From: Candidatus Woesearchaeota archaeon
GTDB lineage: Archaea > Nanobdellota > Nanobdellia > SCGC-AAA011-G17 > GW2011-AR18
Reading direction: 5' to 3'
Assembly (NCBI GenBank): GCA_018302235.1
Contig: JAGVZW010000009.1
Location: 1 to 42,713, forward strand
Length of the DNA: 42,713 bases
Positions 35,049 to 42,713 of this stretch are shown here, piece by piece. Both the position numbers and the translations under genes were made by a program. How positions within the stretch are numbered: the first letter of the stretch is position 1; each line of letters begins with the position of its first letter. Under the pieces are notes generated by a model. The model ran no database searches and was not told where the DNA came from. It saw only the letters and a list, made by a program, of their open reading frames with translations.

Positions 35049-36986
35049 ATGGTGAAAAATAATTATTCGTTATTAGTCATATGTATAATATTTATAGCCT
35101 TTTCTTTTTTTGTGGTTTTTAAGGAAAGAGACTTAGGCTTAATTACAAGTTATGTTTCTGTTGATGTTGAAACCATAAAAACTATGTATAATAGCAGTGA
35201 TTTTTTAAGTGGGAATGCCTTGTTTATTCTAGAGAGTGGTGATTTTGTTGCTAGGGATGATCAATTAAGCTTGAGTGTTTTAAAAGATAATAGTGTTATA
35301 ATAAAAAAGAATATTACTGTGAATGATATGATGTCTAAGGTTCAAAATCCACCTAGCTTAATTAATAAAGATGGTAGATTAGGGTATGAAGGACCAAGTA
35401 CTATAACCTTTAGTTTACAAGATGTTTTTAGTTTAGTTATTATGGATATAGGAAATTTCAATTTAAAATTAGAGTATATTAATGCCTCTGGTGTTGCAAT
35501 TATTGCTGAAAAAGAGATTGTTGTTAATGCTCAAGAAAATGGAGCTGAAATAAAGGATGTTATTTTTAGTGTTGTCGAGATAGTAAATAATACTGTTAAT
35601 TTTATTGATAGTGATAGTTTTTCTAAATATGAGATGGTAGGATGTTTTGTTGATATGTATAATTATGATGTTGCAAATATAAAGATATATAATCCAGGGG
35701 GTACATTAGAGGTTCCTTATATAGAATTTACTAATGATGATATTAATTGCTTGGATGATGGGGATTATGTTGGCTATTGTGGTGGTGTCATAAATGTTAC
35801 AGATAGTTATAGTGGTCAATGGAGCTGTTATATTGAGATATCTAGTGCAATTAATACAGATTCTTCTATAAGTAATGTATTAAACATGGGGGGTTCTTTA
35901 CCTGTTTGGAAGGGGGATTTTTATGCATTGGATATTAATTTGGATGGAAGTTTAAATAACTTAACTCTAAATTTAAGTGATTTATTTTTCGATTCAGATG
36001 GTGATGTTTTGCAGTTTGATAGTAAGGGTTATGAACATATAGATATTGTGATTAATGAAGGTATTGTTAGTTTTATTAATACACAGAATTATGAGGGGAT
36101 TGATGAGATTGAATTCGTTGCTTCTGATGGTTTAGGGGAGGCCAGTTCTGGTATTATTGCTTTGAATATTGGAAATGTAGATTTAATTGGTTGTTCAGCT
36201 GATATTGAGTGTTTAGTTGACGAAAAATGTATTAATGGTTTTTGTCAAAAGATTAGTTGTGCTATGGATTCTGATTGTGAACAAGGGATGGTTTGTTTGG
36301 ATGGTGATTGTGTAATTAAAACACAGATATCTTGCGATGAGAATTGGCAATGTTCAGATTGGAGTCAATGTGTTAGTGGTGTGCAAACTAAAGATTGTAA
36401 TGATATAAATAAATGTGGAACAATAGATTCTAAGCCAACAATAGTACAGAGCTGTGTGACACCCAAGGAAGAAGAGGATGTTCAGGTTATAGGAGAGGCT
36501 AAGAATGAAGGAAGTAGTAATGTAATTTCTATTCTTATTTTGATTATGATAGTTGCTGGTTTGCTTGGTTTTGGTTTGGTTTTACTGTATAAAAAATATA
36601 GTAAGAAAAATGGATCAGTTGAAGAAAAGAAGGAAGAAGATATATCAAGTAATGTAAAACAACCAGTATTAATAAAACAGGAAGTACAAGAAAAACCAAA
36701 ACAAGAGGTGCAGAGACAAGAGAATAAAATAGATTTCAAACCTATAGTTGATTATATTAAAAAAATGCAGGAAAATGGAGCAAATATTGATGATATTAAG
36801 GCTAATTTGCTGAAGGCAGGATGGGGTGAACAGGACATTAAAAAGGCTAATGATTTTATGATTCTAGAGAAATTTGTTTTAGAAAACAGAGAGAAGGGTT
36901 TTGATGATGATGTTATTAGAAAATCTTTAGAGGTAAAGGGCTGGAATAAGGACTTAATTGATGGGATTCTTGGGCTTACAACGTAA
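35049..36986 (+). CDS. surface protein with Cys-rich/TSP1-like modules, TM and cytoplasmic helical repeats
   Basis: Signal/TM at N-terminus; CSADIECLVDEKCINGFCQ, WQCSDWSQCVSGVQTKDC; TM (VISILILIMIVAGLLGFGLVLLY); two C-terminal repeats ending in GW motifs. Confidence 0.65.
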   Translation: MVKNNYSLLVICIIFIAFSFFVVFKERDLGLITSYVSVDVETIKTMYNSSDFLSGNALFILESGDFVARDDQLSLSVLKDNSVIIKKNITVNDMMSKVQNPPSLINKDGRLGYEGPSTITFSLQDVFSLVIMDIGNFNLKLEYINASGVAIIAEKEIVVNAQENGAEIKDVIFSVVEIVNNTVNFIDSDSFSKYEMVGCFVDMYNYDVANIKIYNPGGTLEVPYIEFTNDDINCLDDGDYVGYCGGVINVTDSYSGQWSCYIEISSAINTDSSISNVLNMGGSLPVWKGDFYALDINLDGSLNNLTLNLSDLFFDSDGDVLQFDSKGYEHIDIVINEGIVSFINTQNYEGIDEIEFVASDGLGEASSGIIALNIGNVDLIGCSADIECLVDEKCINGFCQKISCAMDSDCEQGMVCLDGDCVIKTQISCDENWQCSDWSQCVSGVQTKDCNDINKCGTIDSKPTIVQSCVTPKEEEDVQVIGEAKNEGSSNVISILILIMIVAGLLGFGLVLLYKKYSKKNGSVEEKKEEDISSNVKQPVLIKQEVQEKPKQEVQRQENKIDFKPIVDYIKKMQENGANIDDIKANLLKAGWGEQDIKKANDFMILEKFVLENREKGFDDDVIRKSLEVKGWNKDLIDGILGLTT

Positions 36987-37033
36987 ACTTTTTAAATAGA
37001 AACATTTTTTGATTTCTTCTTATGGAGGTTAAT

Positions 37034-37210
37034 ATGATAACAAAGGAAATATCTGATTTGATAGAACAAATAAGTGGCAAAGAAATGCATGTAAGGGATG
37101 CTGCAGAATTATTTAAAGGAGTGAATATGCCCGCTATAAACTATAGAGACCCTTTATATCTGTCTTTAATGTATTTAAAAGAACGTTATGGAATGTTAGC
37201 TACAAATTAA
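37034..37210 (+). CDS. small hypothetical protein
   Basis: Start at ATG 37034 preceded by GGAGG; MITKEISDLIEQISGKEMHVRDAAELFKG... Confidence 0.5.
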   Translation: MITKEISDLIEQISGKEMHVRDAAELFKGVNMPAINYRDPLYLSLMYLKERYGMLATN

Positions 37211-37258
37211 ATAGAAGTTATGACTATATTTAAATATTTATTTTCTTTTAAGATTTTT

Positions 37259-37846
37259 ATGACAAATGAAAAGTTTTTAATGGTATCCTTAGAAGAGGAC
37301 AAAACTAGGGATTTGGCTCAGATAATATCAAATACTACTGCTAGGAAGATTTTAGACTTTTTAAGTGAAAAGAATTATTGTGAATCTGATATTGCTAAAA
37401 AAATGAGTTTACCTATAAGTACAGTGCATTATAATATTCAAGCACTATTAAAAAATAATTTGATTGAGGAAAGGGATTTTGTATGGAGTGAAAAGGGAAA
37501 AAAGGTTAGTATTTATGGTTTGGCTAATAAATTAATTATAATTGCTCCTAAAGGTCAAAAAGAGAATTTTTTTGAGAAGATTAAGAACATAATACCTGTT
37601 GCAGTAATTGGCTTTTTGGTTTCTGGTATTTTATGGTTAACTAAATTATTTACATCAACAATAAACAATAATGAATTTCTTAGTAAGGAAGCAATACAAG
37701 CAGATGTTAAATCAATGGCTGCTTCAGAATTGATTATAGAAGAAGCAAATCTTAATTATGCCTTTTGGTTTTTTTTAGGTGTAGTTTTTATTGTTGTAAT
37801 ATATTTAGTATTTAATTATATAAAATATAGGAGTGTGAATAGATGA
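37259..37846 (+). CDS. membrane-bound winged-helix transcriptional regulator
   Basis: N-terminal wHTH (TARKILDFLSEKNYCESDIAKKMSLPISTVHYNIQALLKNNLIEE) followed by two TM helices; start moved to internal ATG 37259. Confidence 0.75.
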   Translation: MTNEKFLMVSLEEDKTRDLAQIISNTTARKILDFLSEKNYCESDIAKKMSLPISTVHYNIQALLKNNLIEERDFVWSEKGKKVSIYGLANKLIIIAPKGQKENFFEKIKNIIPVAVIGFLVSGILWLTKLFTSTINNNEFLSKEAIQADVKSMAASELIIEEANLNYAFWFFLGVVFIVVIYLVFNYIKYRSVNR

Positions 37847-39150
37847 AAAAGATTATTATTTTTTTGATGTGTATGATGGTTTTAGCAAATATTGTTTTTG
37901 CTATGATGCCTTATCCTGTACAACAAGGACAAACCGAACAATATTATACTGTTGTATATGATGCAGAAGGGGAGGCTGAGATTGCAGCTAGGATTGTTAT
38001 TCATAATTATGGAGATGATAAGATTGATGGCGTAAAATTAGAGATACCTGGAGAAAAGATAAGATTAATTGGGGTTGTACAGGAGTATTATGAGATAATA
38101 GAAAGATGCAGCTATTATGAAAAGGTCTGTTATGGAGATGAATATAATTGTGATGAAGGAATTTGTGTTTATGATAAAAATGATTGTGCTGAAATATGTA
38201 CACAAAGATATGAAGAACAGATTTGGCCCCCTAAGTATTATAACTTAAAATATGATCAAGAGATATTATCAGATTCTGTGCTTTACAATTTTAAATTAGA
38301 GAGGGATATTCAATCACAAAAAGATGCTGTCTTGATTTTATATTATAAATCTGAGGATTATGCTGTACAAAAGGGCAGTATTTTTAATTTTGATTTTGAA
38401 ACAGTAAAAATAAATTATGATACAAATTATGTTAGTGTTGGTGTCGATGTTGATAGCAGTTTAATTCTTGATAGTGTTGAGGGAGATGTTGAGTATAGAG
38501 ATAATAGTTATTTTAGTGGTTTTTCTGAGGCTATGATGAGTTCTAAAATGATGCCGGATTATATAGGTAATATTGGTTATGGTAGTTATCATAAGGAAGC
38601 GAATAGTTTAGATCCTTTAGAAAGTTTTCATGTTACAGGCAGATATGCTGAAAGTTGGTATGATTTAAACAGAAATTTGATTTTAGGGGGTATTTTCGGT
38701 GGGCTAGTTCTTTTGGGTTTGATTATTATTGGTTTGGTTTTTTTAATTAAAAAATTAACTAAAAAGAATTTAACTGGAAAAATAATTTTAAGTGGATTTT
38801 TTAGTTCTTTACTAACTATATTAATTTGGGTTTTAATTACAGTATTAAATAATAACTTGTATAACTGGATTGGATACCAGTATAAGGATTTAATTTTTGG
38901 TTTGTTTATAGTTGCTGCTGTTTTATTAACTCTTATTTGTGCTATTGGTCCTATAATTTATTTTTGGAGTAAATACAATGCAATCACTGGTGTTTGGGCT
39001 TTGGTGTCTTTTGTTGTTTGGTTGCTTATTTTAGGAACTCTTGTTGCATTTATATTTGGAATTTTAAATAAACCACAAGAGGTTTATCCTATGTATAAAG
39101 GAGGAGTTTATATTGATCAGGGATCTGAGTTGGTTGCAACGATGGAGTGA
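37843..39150 (+). CDS. membrane protein with extracytoplasmic Cys-containing domain, partner of the upstream regulator
   Basis: Signal peptide, Cys cluster CSYYEKVCYGDEYNCDEGICVYDKNDCAEIC, about four TM segments; ATGA overlap with upstream gene. Confidence 0.65.
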   Translation: MKKIIIFLMCMMVLANIVFAMMPYPVQQGQTEQYYTVVYDAEGEAEIAARIVIHNYGDDKIDGVKLEIPGEKIRLIGVVQEYYEIIERCSYYEKVCYGDEYNCDEGICVYDKNDCAEICTQRYEEQIWPPKYYNLKYDQEILSDSVLYNFKLERDIQSQKDAVLILYYKSEDYAVQKGSIFNFDFETVKINYDTNYVSVGVDVDSSLILDSVEGDVEYRDNSYFSGFSEAMMSSKMMPDYIGNIGYGSYHKEANSLDPLESFHVTGRYAESWYDLNRNLILGGIFGGLVLLGLIIIGLVFLIKKLTKKNLTGKIILSGFFSSLLTILIWVLITVLNNNLYNWIGYQYKDLIFGLFIVAAVLLTLICAIGPIIYFWSKYNAITGVWALVSFVVWLLILGTLVAFIFGILNKPQEVYPMYKGGVYIDQGSELVATME

Positions 39151-39233
39151 AAGGTTTATTTTTAAATTATATATCTCTAATTATATTTTTAATTGTTAAT
39201 TATATTTATATATTTTGGATTTCTAATTGATTT

Positions 39234-40244
39234 ATGAGATTATTAGTTACAGGTGGAGCTGGTTTTATAGGAAGTAATTTTATTCGTTATTGGTTGAGGA
39301 ATAATTTAGATGATGAGATAATTAATTTTGATAAATTAACATACGCTGGAAATCTTGAAAATTTAATAGAAGTAGAAAATAATCCAAATTATACCTTTGT
39401 TAGGGGAGATATATGTAATGTGAATGAAGTTGAAGGAGTTATGAATAAAATTGATGTTGTTGTACATTTTGCTGCTGAGAGTCATGTGGATAGGGCTATA
39501 ATGAACCCAATGACATTTGTTAAAACAAATGTAATTGGAACTTATGTGTTGCTGGAACAAGCTTTGAAGAGTAAGATCAAAAGATTTCATCATGTTTCCA
39601 CTGATGAATGTTTTGGTTCTTTGAAGTTAGGTGAAGAGAAGAGATTTGATGAAACTACATCATACAACCCAAAGAATCCTTATTCTGCTACTAAAGCTAG
39701 TTCAGATCATTTAGTTAGAGCTTACTTTAACACTTATGGATTGGATATAACAATTAGCAGCTGTAGTAATAATTTTGGACCTTATCAATTTCCAGAAAAA
39801 TTTATTCCTTTAATAATCACTAATTTAATAGATGATAAAAAAGTTCCTGTATATGGTGATGGGCTTTATGTCAGGGATTGGCTATATGTTGAGGATCATT
39901 GCAAAGCAATTGAATTGATTCTCAAAAAAGGAAGAAGCGGAGAGACATACTGTGTTGGCGGAATGACAGAAGATGTTAGTAACATTGAGGTTGTTAAAAA
40001 GATTTTAGATATGCTTGGAAGAGATGAGAGCTATATTGGGTTTGTAAGGGATAGACCAGGGCATGATAGAAGATATGCTATTGATTGGAGTAAAATAAAT
40101 AGAGATTTAGGGTGGAAGCCAGAGCATGATTTTAATGGATGGCTTGAAAAAACAGTTAGATGGTATAAAGATAATAAAGATTGGTGGGAAAGGGTAAAAA
40201 ATAAGGAGTATCTAGAATATTACGAAAAACAATATGCAACCTAG
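39234..40244 (+). CDS. rfbB: dTDP-glucose 4,6-dehydratase
   Basis: VTGGAGFIGSNFIRYWL, FAAESHVDRAI, STDECFGSL, YSATKASSDHLVRAY, DRPGHDRRYAID. Confidence 0.95.
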   Translation: MRLLVTGGAGFIGSNFIRYWLRNNLDDEIINFDKLTYAGNLENLIEVENNPNYTFVRGDICNVNEVEGVMNKIDVVVHFAAESHVDRAIMNPMTFVKTNVIGTYVLLEQALKSKIKRFHHVSTDECFGSLKLGEEKRFDETTSYNPKNPYSATKASSDHLVRAYFNTYGLDITISSCSNNFGPYQFPEKFIPLIITNLIDDKKVPVYGDGLYVRDWLYVEDHCKAIELILKKGRSGETYCVGGMTEDVSNIEVVKKILDMLGRDESYIGFVRDRPGHDRRYAIDWSKINRDLGWKPEHDFNGWLEKTVRWYKDNKDWWERVKNKEYLEYYEKQYAT

Positions 40245-40294
40245 TGGTTTTTGCATAAATTAATTATGTTTTAATTGATCTTATTTAATGAAAT

Positions 40295-40870
40295 TTGGAA
40301 GATTTTAAACAGAATATTTATAAAATATATTTTCATTATTCCTATATGCATAAGTTTACACTCCACAGTTTAGATGCGAAAAAGATTTATATAATTTGTA
40401 TATTATTAATTGTTTTAACTTTATCATTACTTCTTTTTTATCCGAAGAATTGTAGAAACGATGAGAATTGTTTTAATACTTTAGCTAATAAATGTATGAA
40501 ATCTAAGGTAGAAACTATGAATAAAGGAAATTTGTATTTATATGAGGTTAAGGGCAAAAAAGGTAATGATTGCATTCTAACGATTTTTCTGAAAACAATT
40601 GGTACGTCTCAGGATGAGATACTCAATCAAATGCTAGCACAAAAGGGAATGATTTGTGGTGTTCCTATGGATCTATTGCAAATAAAAAATATTTCACAAA
40701 TAAACGATATTAGCGATTATTGTACTGGACCATTAAAAGAAGCAGCATTGGAAATAGTTTTGGAAAAGGTGTATAGTATTGTTGTAGCAAATATTGGCCA
40801 AATAACACTTGAATATGAAAATATATTATCTGCGGCAACTATGAATACAAGTTTAATTAATAACACCTAA
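40295..40870 (+). CDS. hypothetical protein with one TM segment
   Basis: TM IYIICILLIVLTLSLLLFY; conserved-looking Cys-containing ectodomain. Confidence 0.5.
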   Translation: MEDFKQNIYKIYFHYSYMHKFTLHSLDAKKIYIICILLIVLTLSLLLFYPKNCRNDENCFNTLANKCMKSKVETMNKGNLYLYEVKGKKGNDCILTIFLKTIGTSQDEILNQMLAQKGMICGVPMDLLQIKNISQINDISDYCTGPLKEAALEIVLEKVYSIVVANIGQITLEYENILSAATMNTSLINNT

Positions 40871-41541
40871 TTTTTTTTTAAAATATAGAATATTTCATTT
40901 TTGAAATTAAGGATTTCAAATTTAAAATCTAATCGTCTAATCATTTGTTCAAACCAACCCCTTTTAGGGTAATTCATTTTATTTCCTTTGATAGTAATAG
41001 TAGAAAAACTAACAACTATAATAGGACAATTAACAGATTTTAGAATTCTTTCAGCAGTTTTATGATCAAATAAATCTAAAATTTTGAATAAAAAACAGAT
41101 ATCACCATTTAGACTGAAATCTTTACGCAAATCAATGCGGTAAACTTCACTATTTATCTTTTCTTTTAAAAGATAATTTCTAAGAAACTCACAATCTATG
41201 GTAGTTAATTCTGTAACTATAAATTTCTTTTTTTTATAATTAGGAATTAATTTATAACTCAACGGATTTAAACCAGCACTTATATCTAGAATAGTTTTAA
41301 AATTGTTAATAGCAAAAATTTTTGTGTATAATTCCGTATAAAATGTAGCTCTTTCATTAAATGATTTATGTTCTTTTTCCCAGAACTGACCATACATTCT
41401 ATTCCAATAATTTCTAGTCTCTTTAATTATCTTAATAATATTTTTTTTCTTTTCTGGGTTTATTTTTTGATTAATTTCAATTAAAGAATTGTCTAGTTTT
41501 CTTAAGGATTTCTTTTTCTTTACAGCTTCAACAATGTTCAT
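40867..41541 (-). CDS. methyltransferase resembling 16S rRNA m7G1405 (ArmA/Rmt) family
   Basis: SFNERATFYTELYTKIFAINNFKTILDISAGLNPLSYKL and FLFKILDLFDHKTAERILKSVNCPIIVVSFSTITIKGNKMNYPKRGWFEQMI. Confidence 0.7.
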   Translation of the reverse strand: MNIVEAVKKKKSLRKLDNSLIEINQKINPEKKKNIIKIIKETRNYWNRMYGQFWEKEHKSFNERATFYTELYTKIFAINNFKTILDISAGLNPLSYKLIPNYKKKKFIVTELTTIDCEFLRNYLLKEKINSEVYRIDLRKDFSLNGDICFLFKILDLFDHKTAERILKSVNCPIIVVSFSTITIKGNKMNYPKRGWFEQMIRRLDFKFEILNFKNEIFYILKKN

Positions 41542-41612
41542 GATATAAAGGAACTAATTTTATTTAAAAAAATTATTCTATAAACTATAGGCAATTACTT
41601 TCCTGTAATGTC

Positions 41613-41765
41613 CTAATATTTTTTCGTTTTTTTATATTCATGAACTAATTGCTGTACTCTTCTTTCTGTGATTTTGTAAACTGAGGCTATTTCCTTAGGT
41701 TTTTTAGAGAATTTTACCACCTGATCCACCAACCATTTTATTCTCTTTTTATTTAATTTAGTCAT
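41613..41765 (-). pseudogene. truncated transposase remnant (N-terminal HTH only)
   Basis: MTKLNKKRIKWLVDQVVKFSKKPKEIASVYKITERRVQQLVHEYKKTKKY-stop; helix-turn-helix of IS481/IS3-like transposases with no catalytic domain. Confidence 0.6.
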
Positions 41766-42391
41766 GCTGGGAATATCTTCCCCAAAATAAAGATATAAAA
41801 ATTCAAGAAGATACTGATTTAGGTTTTGCAGATAGATTAAATGATGGTTATGGAGAAGATAGAATAAATTCTACAGATTTAGGAAATAATAGCTCTTTAG
41901 AAGATAGAATAAATCCTATAGACTTAAGAGAATTAGATTATATTTCTATTGAAGATTCTAGTTTAGAAATTCAGGAAGAATCAGATATTTTACCTGATTC
42001 ATTAGAATATTATATTTTACCTGATTTAAGTTTAAATGATCTTTCAAGAGATGACTATTCTATAGATTTAGGAACAGATTATGCTAATGAAGATACAAGT
42101 TTAAGTAATGATTTAAATTATTGCAATTCTTTAGAAATAAATTCTCCTGAATGGATAAATGTTTGTTTCGATGTTTCAGATCCTAATAATCAATCTTTAA
42201 CTTGTTCAGCTAATACAGATAATAATAATGGAAATGCATATAATTGTATAACTGGAACTTGTAAAGATACTTATAGTAGTAAATTAGGACCACAATATCT
42301 CTATGCTGTAGTTAGCGATCCATGTGGTTATTGTATAGAAGAATATAATTGTCACAAGACTTTTGAAATAAATATCATTTCTGATGAATAA
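41762..42391 (+). pseudogene. 5'-truncated acidic surface-protein-like ORF
   Basis: ~210-codon open frame without ATG/GTG/TTG near its 5' end (…EDTDLGFADRLNDGYGEDRINSTDLGNNSSLEDRINPIDLRELDYISIEDSS…CGYCIEEYNCHKTFEINIISDE-stop), abuts the transposase remnant. Confidence 0.6.
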
Positions 42392-42394
42392 TTT

Positions 42395-42713
42395 TTATAA
42401 GGAATTTAAACTTGTTGTTTGAGTACATATTTTAACAAATTCTTCATCAGTACAGATATTAAATTGATCCATTTTGTCATCAGGACATTTTTTATCTTTT
42501 TCTAATTCTTCAGGTGAACATGCCTGTGAAGCAATAATATTAAATGAATCCATATTCTCTAAGTTAATATCATCAAATTCAAAACAAGCGTTCTCACCAT
42601 AGCTAGGAATACATATCTTTAAGTCCTTTAATTCTTCAGAACTCATTTCAATAGCAGATATCTCTTCTCCCCAAACAGATAATGGAGCAGAGACTTTTGT
42701 ATGTGAAAGTAAA
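42395..42713 (-). CDS. hypothetical Cys-containing protein, partial at right edge
   Basis: Frame stays open upstream of the track's start (…SHTKVSAPLSVWGEEISAIEMSSEELKDLK…) to the window end. Confidence 0.55.
   Translation of the reverse strand, partial: LLSHTKVSAPLSVWGEEISAIEMSSEELKDLKICIPSYGENACFEFDDINLENMDSFNIIASQACSPEELEKDKKCPDDKMDQFNICTDEEFVKICTQTTSLNSL

Overview
This 42.7-kb AT-rich window looks like a DPANN-type archaeal chromosome, probably of the Pacearchaeota/Woesearchaeota kind (inference from gene content). Recognisable genes include polX, an AbrB-PhoU regulator, Lrp/AsnC regulators and an intron-containing tRNA-Pro(TGG). They also include an information-processing cluster (eL43, rpoP, prefoldin beta, UPF0147, sepF, trpS, thermosome), rubrerythrin, a MazF-type toxin pair, radA, scpB, a protein-glycosylation-like cluster (two Stt3/AglB-like GT-C proteins and two GT2 enzymes), aMBF1, a METTL5-like methyltransferase, a DEAD-box helicase, two Cys/Asp-rich surface proteins, rpoL and a dTDP-glucose 4,6-dehydratase. 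About 16.8-21.4 kb looks like an accessory island: a frameshifted tyrosine recombinase, an AbiEi/AbiEii pair followed by a tandem Lrp-like regulator, and three copies of a degenerate 21-nt direct repeat. The leads I rate highest are three 5' leaders with possible RNA structure (polX, a lamin-tail protein, the DEAD-box helicase), an ArmA/Rmt-like methyltransferase, a membrane-anchored APH-like kinase, two Stt3-like proteins with a degenerate WWDYG position, the cassette-like island, and a membrane winged-helix regulator paired with a membrane protein. Several genes are missing or mis-started in the supplied ORF track (rpoP, a 57-aa ORF, the AbiEi N-terminus, a transposase remnant, a 5'-truncated ORF at the right end). 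All family calls come from reading motifs by eye; no search was run.
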